NCBI GenBank assembly: GCA_963777775.1
Contig: CAVZRL010000005.1
Coordinates: forward strand, 744,001-808,000
Direction: 5' to 3'
Origin: WHSW01 sp963777775
GTDB taxonomy: Bacteria > Actinomycetota > Thermoleophilia > Solirubrobacterales > 70-9
DNA length: 64,000 nt
This document shows positions 39,511 to 47,628 of this stretch, in pieces. Position numbers and translations under genes: made by a program. Within the stretch, counting starts at the first letter, position 1, and each line of letters starts with the position of its first letter. The notes under the pieces are model-generated. The model saw nothing but the letters and a program-made list of their open reading frames with translations, was not told the origin of the DNA and did not search any database.

Positions 39511-40327
39511 GGGCAAGAGGCTTGCGGGCAAAGTCGCGATCGTCACTGGCGCAGGGTCGGGGATCGGCCGCGCCGGCGCCGTCGCGATGGCCGCCGAGGG
39601 TGCCCGGGTGGTGATCGCCGAGATCGACGCCGAGCGCGGCGAGCGGGTCGCCGCGGCAATCGCCGCGGCCGGCGGCGAGGCGATTGCCGAAGTCTCCGAC
39701 GTCACCGACGGGGCCGCTATCGAGGCGCTGGCCGCGCGCACGGTGGAGCGCTGGGGCTCGATCGACGCACTCTTTCACTGCGCCGTCGACGTCCCGTTCG
39801 TAAACAACCACGACGCCCGTCTGACCGAGCTCCCGGACGAGGTCTGGGAGCGGATGCTCGACCTGGTGCTCACCGGCACCTTCCACTGCTGCAAGCACAT
39901 CGGTCGCCGAATGATCGAGCAGGGCTCGGGCTCGATCGTGCTCACCGCGACCACCGATGCGTTGATCGGCTGCGCCGGGCTCGACGCCTATACGGCCGCC
40001 AAGGGCGGCGTCGTCGCGCTGACCCGCTCGTTCGCGGCCGGGATCGCCCGCGACGGCGTCCGCGTGAACGCGATCTGTCCCAGCTTCGTGAGCAGCGAGC
40101 CGCAGCGCGAATGGCTCGCCGACGACGCCTCGCGGGCCTCGGTCGAGGCCCTGCACCTACTGCCGATCCCGACCCCCGAACAGGTGGCGCCGATGGTCGT
40201 CTACCTGGCCGGCGACGAGTCGGCGGCGCTGACCGGGGCGGTGCTGCCGATCGACAGCGGCTATATGGCGTTCAAGGCGAACCTCGACATCGTCGGCGCG
40301 ATGCGGGTCGGAGAGGACGCGGACTGA
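39503..40327 (+). CDS. Short-chain dehydrogenase/reductase
   Basis: This is a 274-residue protein. IVTGAGSGIGRAGAVAMA binds cofactor, and DAYTAAKGG holds the Tyr and Lys. The usual NNAG motif is altered (LFHCAVDVPF). GTG at 39503 sits inside the end of the amidohydrolase gene (8-bp overlap) with AGGAGGAAC before it. It is the second SDR of the cluster, so two successive oxidations are possible. Confidence 0.85.
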   Translation: MSEGKRLAGKVAIVTGAGSGIGRAGAVAMAAEGARVVIAEIDAERGERVAAAIAAAGGEAIAEVSDVTDGAAIEALAARTVERWGSIDALFHCAVDVPFVNNHDARLTELPDEVWERMLDLVLTGTFHCCKHIGRRMIEQGSGSIVLTATTDALIGCAGLDAYTAAKGGVVALTRSFAAGIARDGVRVNAICPSFVSSEPQREWLADDASRASVEALHLLPIPTPEQVAPMVVYLAGDESAALTGAVLPIDSGYMAFKANLDIVGAMRVGEDAD

Positions 40328-41139
40328 TGGCGGTCCGCGATCAGACCCCGTCGGCGACCGCGACCTCGACCCTGTCCCGTGGCGAGCGTGTCAAGTCGGC
40401 CGACCGGGTGATGGCGGTGCTCGACCTGGTCGCCGAGCACGGCTCGATCGGGTTCGGCGAGATCGCCGAGCGGCTGGAGCTGCCGAAGTCCTCGGCCCAC
40501 GCGCTGCTGCGGACGATGGAGGCGCGCGGCTACCTGGCGCTCGACCCCGAGCGCCGCACCTACCGGCTCGGGAGCCGGATCTGGGAGCTGGCCCAGGCCT
40601 GCCACGAGATCGAGGACCTGCGCACCCTGATCATGCCGCTCATGGACCGGCTGGTCGAGCGGACCGGCGAGACGGTCCAACTCGCCACCCTCGACGGCAC
40701 CTCGGCGGTCTACCTGGGGCTCTCGGAGTCGCCGCACCCGATGAAGTTGACCTCGCGCGCGGGCGCGCGACTTCCGGCCCACACGAGCGCGATCGGCAAG
40801 GCGCTGCTGGCGAGCCTCGATCCCGACGAGGCCCGGCGCCGACTCGAGGAGGCCAACCTGGCAAAGCTCACCGATCACACGATCACCGAGGTGCCGGAGC
40901 TGATGGAGGAGCTCAAGCGCGTGCGCAGCCGCGGATACAGCGTCGACGACGAGGAGTTCGCGATCGGGCTGCGCTGCATCGCGATGCCGATTCGCGACAT
41001 CGAGGGCGTGGTCGTCGGCGCGATCTCGGTCTCGATGCCGACCCCGCGTTACAACCGCTCGGCCGCCGCGAATGCGCGCAAGGCGCTGGCCGAGACCGTC
41101 GCCGAGGCCGCGGGGCGGCTCGGGCGCTGGCGCGGGTAG
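40327..41139 (+). CDS. IclR-family regulator
   Basis: This is a 270-residue protein. The winged HTH (FGEIAERLELPKSSAHALLR) is followed by the IclR effector domain, with LPAHTSAIGKALLAS and the C-terminal SVDDEEFAIGLRCIAMPI. IclR proteins bind small acids or sugars and repress or activate catabolic operons. TGATG junction with the SDR. It most likely controls the divergent promoter at 38311-38364. Confidence 0.88.
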   Translation: MAVRDQTPSATATSTLSRGERVKSADRVMAVLDLVAEHGSIGFGEIAERLELPKSSAHALLRTMEARGYLALDPERRTYRLGSRIWELAQACHEIEDLRTLIMPLMDRLVERTGETVQLATLDGTSAVYLGLSESPHPMKLTSRAGARLPAHTSAIGKALLASLDPDEARRRLEEANLAKLTDHTITEVPELMEELKRVRSRGYSVDDEEFAIGLRCIAMPIRDIEGVVVGAISVSMPTPRYNRSAAANARKALAETVAEAAGRLGRWRG

Positions 41140-41148
41140 TCGATCGCG

Positions 41149-42042
41149 ATGGGCGCGGTCGAGGTCGTCCCCCGAGTCCATCGGATCGACTCACGCCTCG
41201 GCACCCGCCGGCTCGCCCAGTGGCTGGTCAGCGGCGACGAGGGCGCGCTCCTGCTCGACACCGGGATCGCCGGGACGGTCACGGACCACATCGCTCCCGC
41301 GCTCGCCGAGCTCGGGATCGAGCTCGAGCGGATCGCCGAGGTGCTGATCACCCACGCCGACGTCGACCACTACGGGGGCGACGCCGAGATCCGCGCGCTC
41401 TGCCCCGGCGCCCGGCTGCGGGCGCATGCACTCGACCGGCCGCTGGTCGAGTCCTGGGAGCGGATTGCGGAAGAGCGCTACGGCTGGTATCGCGCCCACG
41501 GCCTCGACTACGACCAGGCCGCTTGGCGCTGGCTCGAGGAGGCCGCCGGCCCCGACACGCCGCTCGACGGGGAGCTCGAAGCGGGCGAGCGGATCGACCT
41601 CGGGGGGATCGAGCTCGAGGTCCTGCACCTGCCCGGCCACTCGCTCGGCCACCTCGGCGTCCACGAGCCGGCCACGCGCACCGCGATCGTCAGTGACGCG
41701 GTCATGGGCCACGGGTTCGACGCCGCCGACGGCGGCCGCGCCGGCCCACCCCCCTACGTCGACCTGGCCGCCTACCGGGCGACGATCGCGCGGCTGCGCG
41801 AGCTCGCGCCGGCGCGGCTCGGCACCGCGCACTTCCCGCTCTTCGAGGGCGAGCTGGTCGGGCGCTTCCTGGACTCGAGCGAGCGGTTCACCGAGGATCT
41901 CGAGCGGGCTCTCGAGCGAGCGGAGGACGGCGTCGCGGAGCTGCTCGGCCCGGTGGCGGCCGAGCTCGGCGGCTACCCGGAGATGGAGGTGGAGCTGGCG
42001 CGCTCGATCGGCGCCCACCTCGAGGCACTCGGGCGGCTCTGA
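41149..42042 (+). CDS. MBL-fold metallo-hydrolase
   Basis: This is a 297-residue protein. LITHADVDHYGGD is the THxDxDHxGG zinc motif, LHLPGHSLGHLG the third ligand region and TAHFPLFEG the last His. The substrate is unknown. It starts 9 bp after the IclR stop and may belong to the same transcript. Confidence 0.82.
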   Translation: MGAVEVVPRVHRIDSRLGTRRLAQWLVSGDEGALLLDTGIAGTVTDHIAPALAELGIELERIAEVLITHADVDHYGGDAEIRALCPGARLRAHALDRPLVESWERIAEERYGWYRAHGLDYDQAAWRWLEEAAGPDTPLDGELEAGERIDLGGIELEVLHLPGHSLGHLGVHEPATRTAIVSDAVMGHGFDAADGGRAGPPPYVDLAAYRATIARLRELAPARLGTAHFPLFEGELVGRFLDSSERFTEDLERALERAEDGVAELLGPVAAELGGYPEMEVELARSIGAHLEALGRL

Positions 42043-42051
42043 CCCGCCCGC

Positions 42052-43017
42052 CTAGGAGCAGGGCTCGAACGGCTGCGCGTAAAGGGTGTAGTTGGGCGAC
42101 TTGCGGACCGAGTTGAAGCCGAGGCCCTCGGTCTCGGCGCAGAACTCGCGCCGCGCGTTCGTGTACTCGACGTGGAAGACCGGCTTGCCGGCGGCGATGA
42201 ACGGGCGCAGCCGTTCGCACTCGTCGTAGGTGAAGCACTCCTCGTTGACGGCGAACTCGAACCCATCGACCAGGTCGCGGACCTGACCGAGGTCGTTCTT
42301 GAGCCCGGCGGCCAGACCGTGGCGGTGCGCGATCCGCGCCAGGCCCCGGTTGTAGGCGAGCTGGTCCTCATAGCTCACCTTCCACCCGGTCACCCGCCGG
42401 CCGTTCGCCCAGGCGTCGACGACGTCGTACTCGACCGCGTCGAAGCCGGCCTTTGCGCATAGCCGCGTCCGGTCGCCCATCATCCGCAGCAGGAAGGCGC
42501 GCTGGCGGGAACCACCGACGTTCGCCCAGCGCTCCTCGGGGAAGCGCTTGCTGAACGGCTTGCCGAGCAGCGAGCGGTCGTGCTCACGATGCCAGCGCAC
42601 GAAGCGGCGGTAGTCGGGGCGGTAGTTCTCGATCCCGCCGGCGTCGATGTAGCAGATCGCGTAGCCACCGAGCTCATGCAGCGCCTTCACCGCGGGGCGG
42701 TTCGGCTTCGAGTCGACGCCGGGGCCACGCTCGTCGAGGTAGAGGTCGAAGTCGATCACCGACGGGCGCACGCAGTCGGTGCCCCCGAGCGGCGGCGAGC
42801 AGACGCCGACCGCGATCCGGCCGGAGCCCTGGTTACCGCGCCGACTCGCCTGCAGTTGGTAGTTCCAGCGCGCGTCCGGTGGCGCTTCGACCGCCGCGCC
42901 ACGCGCCTTCGCAGCGCCGGTCGGCGCCGTTCCGTCGCCGCCCGCGGGATAGGCGGCCGCCAGTCCCGAGAGCGCCAGGGCGAGCAGACCGAGGATCAGG
43001 TGCTTGTTCGCATACAT
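42052..43017 (-). CDS. Secreted GH114-like endo-polygalactosaminidase (TM1410 fold)
   Basis: This is a 321-residue protein. A signal peptide (LILGLLALALSGLAAAYPAG) is followed by a TIM-barrel domain with DFDLYLDE, YAICYIDAGGIENY and GFDAVEYDVVD, the acidic clusters of the GH114/TM1410 family. Members cleave alpha-1,4-linked galactosamine polymers. The substrate here is inferred from the family only. The ATG at 43017 gives the signal peptide directly; no strong ribosome site is seen. Confidence 0.8.
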   Translation of the reverse strand: MYANKHLILGLLALALSGLAAAYPAGGDGTAPTGAAKARGAAVEAPPDARWNYQLQASRRGNQGSGRIAVGVCSPPLGGTDCVRPSVIDFDLYLDERGPGVDSKPNRPAVKALHELGGYAICYIDAGGIENYRPDYRRFVRWHREHDRSLLGKPFSKRFPEERWANVGGSRQRAFLLRMMGDRTRLCAKAGFDAVEYDVVDAWANGRRVTGWKVSYEDQLAYNRGLARIAHRHGLAAGLKNDLGQVRDLVDGFEFAVNEECFTYDECERLRPFIAAGKPVFHVEYTNARREFCAETEGLGFNSVRKSPNYTLYAQPFEPCS

Positions 43018-43179
43018 GAACAAAAATCCTGGTGTACGAACCAACCCAACCTAACACAGTCGATCACCAGCTGGGCAAAGCCGGTGCTCGTCGGAATAGC
43101 CGGTCTGCAGGCTCCGGGTATAGGGTCGATCCGGCGTCCAACGGCAGCCGACGAGATCGCCGGCGGAAATGGAGGAGCG

Positions 43180-43515
43180 GTGTACGCAAGCGTCCGCAAG
43201 TACGGCGTCGATGCAGACCGCGTCGACGAGCTCATGCACCGAGTCGATGAGGGGTTCGCGCCCCGTTTGGAGCAGATGCCCGGGTTCGTCGCCTATCACG
43301 TGATCGATGCCGGGCCCGACCGGGCCGGAGAGGGCCGGGTGTTCACGATCACCGTCTGCAGCGATCGAGAGGCCGCCGACCGCTCGGCTGAGATCGCGGC
43401 TGAGTTCGTCCGCGACGAGCTCTCCGACATGCAGGTCGAACGCCTCGAGGCGGCCACCGGAACGGTAAGCGTCAGTCGCGCCGTGTCCGAGGTGCTCGAG
43501 GCCGGCCACGCCTAG
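43180..43515 (+). CDS. Small dimeric alpha-beta barrel protein
   Basis: This is a 111-residue protein. It has the beta-alpha-beta pattern of antibiotic biosynthesis monooxygenase-like proteins (YASVRKYGV, then LEQMPGFVAYHVIDAG, then FTITVCSDREAAD). There is no catalytic signature. GGAGGAGC directly precedes the GTG at 43180. It is probably a cytoplasmic dimer of unknown role. Confidence 0.7.
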   Translation: MYASVRKYGVDADRVDELMHRVDEGFAPRLEQMPGFVAYHVIDAGPDRAGEGRVFTITVCSDREAADRSAEIAAEFVRDELSDMQVERLEAATGTVSVSRAVSEVLEAGHA

Positions 43516-43530
43516 CGGCGAGGCACCGCG

Positions 43531-43974
43531 TCAGCCGTCGGCCCAGCTCCCGCTCGGCGGGCAGCCGCCCTCGCTCGGCGTGGTACAGGTGAACCCGGTT
43601 GTGCCGTCGGCCCGGCGTTCGATGTTGAACGCGTTGCCGGTCGACGATCCGGAGCTGATCTCGTAGCCGTCGGCGTTCGCCGCGACGATCGTCAGGTCGG
43701 CGGCGGCGAGGGTCGCTTCGATCGCCTCCAAATCGGCGACGGCGGCGCCGCCATAGCTGCCGTCGTGGTCGCTGCCGAACGTCTCGATTGCCGTCGCCGC
43801 GGTTCGCGCGGAACTCTTCGCCGACGCGTCGCGGGCCTTGTCTCGCTGGGCGAAGAAGGCCGGGATCGCGATCGCCGCAAGCAGCCCGAGAATCAGCATC
43901 ACGACCAGTAGCTCGACCAGCGTGAAGCCACGCTCCGAATGCAGCCCGCGTGCTCGATCTTCGTTGATTGACAT
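43531..43974 (-). CDS. Type IV pilin-like protein (prepilin)
   Basis: This is a 147-residue protein. The N-terminal prepilin signature RGFTLVELLVVMLILGLLAA has the cleavage Gly, Phe at +1 and Glu at +5, followed by a globular domain with two Cys near the C-terminus (CTTPSEGGC). It would be processed by PilD and built into a pilus or pseudopilus. No other pilus gene is near, so it is an orphan here. The ATG at 43974 is preceded by AAGGAAG. Confidence 0.85.
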   Translation of the reverse strand: MSINEDRARGLHSERGFTLVELLVVMLILGLLAAIAIPAFFAQRDKARDASAKSSARTAATAIETFGSDHDGSYGGAAVADLEAIEATLAAADLTIVAANADGYEISSGSSTGNAFNIERRADGTTGFTCTTPSEGGCPPSGSWADG

Positions 43975-44110
43975 TTTCGGCTTCCTTGCCCTGCCCGGCG
44001 GGCGAGCACCCGGACGGTGCATGTCTGGATTATCGGCAGGCAGGGCCCCGACAATGAGCCGGCTCGGACTTGCGTTGACCGCCAGCGCCGCGCCGGAATA
44101 CGCTTGCGGC

Positions 44111-44965
44111 GTGCGCGCAGTCGTGATCAGCGGCAGCTCGACCGGGATCGGCCGGGCATCCGCCCTGGCGCTCGACCGCGAGGGCTTCGACGTCTTCGCC
44201 GGCGTGCGCCGCGCCGAGGACGGCGAGGCGCTGCGGGCCGCCGGCTCAGCCCGGGTCGTGCCGCTGCAGCTCGACGTCGCCGACCCGGACTCGATCGCCG
44301 CCGCCACCGAGCGCGTGCGCGAGGCGACGGGCGGCCGACTCGCGGGGCTGGTCAACAACGCCGGCGTCGTCGTCCCGGGCCCGGTCGAGGCGGTGGCGCT
44401 CGATGAGCTCCGGCGCCAACTCGAGGTCAACGTCGTCGGCCAGGTCGCGGTCACGCAGGCGTTCCTGCCGATGATCCGCGCCGCCCGCGGCCGGGTGGTG
44501 CTGATGTCCTCGATCGGCGGCCGGGTCTCGCTCCCCCACCTTTCCCCTTACAACGCCTCCAAGCACGCGCTCGAGGCGATCGGGGACTCGCTGCGCCAGG
44601 AGATGCGCCAGTTCGGGGTCGAGGTCGCGATCGTCGAGCCCGGCTCGGTCGCGACCGCGTTCTGGGGCAAGGGGCAGGCCGAGGCGCCGAAGGCGCGCGC
44701 CGCGATGGGACCCGAGCTGCTCGAGCTCTACGGCGCGGAGCTCGACCGGGTCGAGGTGGCGGCCGGGCGGATCGGGGCCGGCGGGGTGGCGCCGGAGCAG
44801 GTCGCAGACGCCGTCGTGCACGCGCTCACCGCCGAGCGCCCGCGGACGCGCTACCTGGTCGGCGCCGACGCCAAGCTCCAGGCCGCGCTGCGCAAGCTGG
44901 TCCCCGACCGCGTCTTCGACCGCCTGATCGCCCGCGAGATGCGCGGTCAAGCGCGCCCCGGGTAG
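44111..44965 (+). CDS. Short-chain dehydrogenase/reductase
   Basis: This is a 284-residue protein. VVISGSSTGIGRASALAL, LVNNAGVV, LSPYNASKHALEAI and VEPGSVATAF match classical SDRs of the retinol dehydrogenase-like type. GTG at 44111 puts the cofactor motif at the N-terminus; earlier in-frame starts would add an unlikely extension. It stands alone before the cold shock gene. Confidence 0.82.
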   Translation: MRAVVISGSSTGIGRASALALDREGFDVFAGVRRAEDGEALRAAGSARVVPLQLDVADPDSIAAATERVREATGGRLAGLVNNAGVVVPGPVEAVALDELRRQLEVNVVGQVAVTQAFLPMIRAARGRVVLMSSIGGRVSLPHLSPYNASKHALEAIGDSLRQEMRQFGVEVAIVEPGSVATAFWGKGQAEAPKARAAMGPELLELYGAELDRVEVAAGRIGAGGVAPEQVADAVVHALTAERPRTRYLVGADAKLQAALRKLVPDRVFDRLIAREMRGQARPG

Positions 44966-45028
44966 CATGCGACCCCGATTGTCGGGTGGCACACGCTTCC
45001 CCGTACACGAGACCTACAGGAGGCGCAG

Positions 45029-45232
45029 ATGCCCACAGGTGTAGTCAAGTGGTTCAACGACGAGAAGGGCTACGGCTTCATCACTCCCGATGACGGCTCG
45101 AAGGACCTCTTCGTCCACCAGAGCGCGATCGCCGGCGAGGGCTTTCGGTCGCTGACCGAAGGAGCAAAGGTCGAGTTCGAGTCCGAGTCCGGCGAGAAGG
45201 GCCCGCGCGCGGTCAACGTCCAGGCGATCTGA
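45029..45232 (+). CDS. cspA: Cold shock protein
   Basis: This is a 67-residue protein with RNP1 (KGYGFITP) and RNP2 (DLFVHQSAI) motifs and the full five-strand OB fold. It binds single-stranded RNA or DNA. ACAGGAGG lies 8 bp upstream of the ATG. The symbol is used for the family, not for a proven orthologue. Confidence 0.93.
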   Translation: MPTGVVKWFNDEKGYGFITPDDGSKDLFVHQSAIAGEGFRSLTEGAKVEFESESGEKGPRAVNVQAI

Positions 45233-45305
45233 GCGCGGCCGCGGGGAGCGGCCCGGTCCGCAGGCGCCCGGCCCTCGCCCGGCCGGGTCGAGCGGCGACT
45301 CGCGA

Positions 45306-46220
45306 GTGAGGGTCGCCGTCGTCGACATCGGCACGAACTCGACCCGGCTGCTGGTCGCCGAGGTCGAGGACGGGCGGGTGCGCGAGCTCGAGCGATCGTC
45401 GACCGTGACCCGGCTCGGGCGCGGGGTCGACACCTCGGGCCAGCTCGCGGCGGAGGCGATCGAGGACGTCTGCGAGGCGCTGGCCGCCTATATCGACGCC
45501 TACCAGCGGCTCGGGGCCGAGCGGGTGGTGGTGATCGCGACCAGCGCCGTCCGCGATGCCTCCAACTCCGAGATGTTCCTCGCCGAGCTGCGCGAGCGGT
45601 TCGCGCTCGACGCGCGCATCCTCGACGGTGCCGAGGAGGCTCGGCTGACCTACCTCGGCGCCTGCGCCGAGCGGCCGCCGGCCGAGAAGGTGCTGGTCGT
45701 CGACATCGGCGGCGGTTCGACCGAGCTCGTGGTCGGCGACGGTCCCGAGGTCGGCTTTCACGCCTCGCTTCAGGTCGGCACCGTGCGCCACAGCGAGCGC
45801 CACATCGCCCACGACCCACCCGAGGCGGTCGAGCTCGAGGAGCTGGCGGGCGACGTGCGAGCGCTGCTCGCCGAGGCGCTCGAGGGCGCAGCGCTGGCGC
45901 AGGCCAACCAGGGAATCGGGGTCGCCGGCACCCCGACCTCGCTGGCCGCGATCGACCAGCGGCTCGACCCCTACGACCCCGAGCTCGTGCACGGCTACCG
46001 GCTCTCGCTCGGGGCAATTCAGCGGATGTGCTCCGAGCTCGCGGCGATGCCGCTCGCCGAGCGGGTCACCGTCAAGGGCCTGCACGCGGGCCGGGCGCCG
46101 ACGATCGTCGCCGGGACGGTGATCCTGATCGGGGTCATGCGCGCGTTCGGGCTCGGCGAGATCGAGGTCTCCGAGCACGACATCCTCTGGGGCGCGGCGC
46201 TCGAGGCGACCCGCGCCTAG
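45306..46220 (+). CDS. Ppx/GppA-family exopolyphosphatase
   Basis: This is a 304-residue protein. VVDIGTNSTRLLVAE, ATSAVRDASN, EEARLTYLGA and VVDIGGGSTELVVG are the ASKHA-fold signatures of Ppx/GppA. It removes phosphate from polyphosphate or pppGpp. The short form, without a C-terminal HD domain, is usual in actinobacteria. GTG start. Its stop overlaps the stop of the convergent glycoside hydrolase by 4 bp. Confidence 0.9.
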   Translation: MRVAVVDIGTNSTRLLVAEVEDGRVRELERSSTVTRLGRGVDTSGQLAAEAIEDVCEALAAYIDAYQRLGAERVVVIATSAVRDASNSEMFLAELRERFALDARILDGAEEARLTYLGACAERPPAEKVLVVDIGGGSTELVVGDGPEVGFHASLQVGTVRHSERHIAHDPPEAVELEELAGDVRALLAEALEGAALAQANQGIGVAGTPTSLAAIDQRLDPYDPELVHGYRLSLGAIQRMCSELAAMPLAERVTVKGLHAGRAPTIVAGTVILIGVMRAFGLGEIEVSEHDILWGAALEATRA

Positions 46221-47575
46221 CTCGTGCAGGGCTCTGGCGCGAAGCCGCGCACGCGGGCCAGCTCGCAGTAGGCCGGCTTCGGGCTCAGGTCGCGGGCGAG
46301 GACCCCGAACGGGTCCACCCCGAGCCCGATCGCGCCGTCCTCGACGAACCGGTGCGCGATCGCGAGCTCGATCCCCGCCACGCGCCTGAACAGCTCGTAG
46401 AGCTCGACCAGCGCCTGACCCTGGCCCGCTGGGGCGAAGGCCCGCTGGCCCCCGGTCGAGACCCCGAACTCGGTTACCCAGAGCGGCCGCCCGGGATCGG
46501 CGAACCGCGCCATCACCTCCTGGACCTTGCCGAGGTAGATGCGGACCTCGCCGAGGTAGTCCTCGGCCGGCCCGACCCCGGGGTAGGGATGGACGCCGAT
46601 CGCGTCGGCGCGCTGCGCGGCCCCGAGCTCGTAGAGGCGGGCGAGGAAGTTGCTGTAGCCGTGCGGGCTGGTGCCGGTGTCGCCGAGTGGCGCCAGGCCG
46701 GCGCTGACCACCGGCATCCCCGGCGCCTGCGCGTGCAGGGCGCCGGCGACCCGCTCGAGCATCTGCGCGTAGCGGTCGGGCTCCGGCGGCCCACCCCAGA
46801 AGTCGGGGCTGTTGGGCTCGTTCCAGACCTCGATCCCGACCGACTCGGGATAGCGCTTCGCGGCCGCGACCGCGAAGTCGGCCATCTCGTCGTAGTACTG
46901 GGGCGAGGGCCGAAGCCGGCTCTCGCCGGCGGCGCAGGCGGCGGGATCGGGCTGCGCCCAGCAGGGCGCGTCGAGGATCGTCCACAGCGGCCTGATCCCG
47001 TGCGCGAGCAGGCGCTCGTAGAGCATGTCGGAGACGAGCCAGTCGTAGTTGCCCCGCTCGCCCTCGGCCCGCCACCAGATCAGCCCCGTGCGGGCGACCT
47101 GCGAGCCGCTTTGCTCGAGCAGCCCGAGCAGCTCCGGAGGCGCGTACTTGCCGAGCGCGATCCAGTCGTCGTTGTAGCCGAAGGTCGGGTGCGGGTTGGG
47201 CACCTCGAGCAGCGGCGCCATCGGCTGCATCCGGTTCTTGCAGGGGTCGACCCGCCAGCGTTTGCGCTTGCGGTCATAGAGCGCGTCGCCGGCGCAGTGG
47301 TAGGGCACCTCACCCGGCCAGACACCGTCGGCACGCCACTCGCAGATCCAGCGGCCCGACTGCGGCCGGCCGCGGCGACGCGGACCACAGCGGCTGACCC
47401 GGCGCAGCTCGATCCGGTTGCGCTTCTCGACCACCCGCTCGGCCCGCTTGGCGAGCCGCTGGCGGTCGACCTCAGCTTTTCCACCCGAGCCGGCACTCGC
47501 AGGGGCGGTCGCCGCGACGGCGAGCGCCGTCACGAGCAGGGTCGCGATCGTTCCGAGCAGGCCCGCACGCCTCAT
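46217..47575 (-). CDS. Secreted clan-A glycoside hydrolase, paralogue 1
   Basis: This is a 452-residue protein. After a signal peptide (residues 1-28) comes a basic cysteine-bearing N-terminal domain of about 90 residues (VSRCGPRRRG, WICEWRADG). The catalytic TIM barrel has GIEVWNEPN with the acid/base Glu and LWVTEFGVST with the nucleophile Glu, as in GH5- and GH39-like enzymes. The substrate is unknown. It has the most divergent sequence of the three tandem paralogues. Confidence 0.85.
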   Translation of the reverse strand: MRRAGLLGTIATLLVTALAVAATAPASAGSGGKAEVDRQRLAKRAERVVEKRNRIELRRVSRCGPRRRGRPQSGRWICEWRADGVWPGEVPYHCAGDALYDRKRKRWRVDPCKNRMQPMAPLLEVPNPHPTFGYNDDWIALGKYAPPELLGLLEQSGSQVARTGLIWWRAEGERGNYDWLVSDMLYERLLAHGIRPLWTILDAPCWAQPDPAACAAGESRLRPSPQYYDEMADFAVAAAKRYPESVGIEVWNEPNSPDFWGGPPEPDRYAQMLERVAGALHAQAPGMPVVSAGLAPLGDTGTSPHGYSNFLARLYELGAAQRADAIGVHPYPGVGPAEDYLGEVRIYLGKVQEVMARFADPGRPLWVTEFGVSTGGQRAFAPAGQGQALVELYELFRRVAGIELAIAHRFVEDGAIGLGVDPFGVLARDLSPKPAYCELARVRGFAPEPCTS

Positions 47576-47628
47576 TCACCCCGTTCATCGGCGACCGGAC
47601 GCGAACCGCCAACCGTGGGCGCCGTTGC

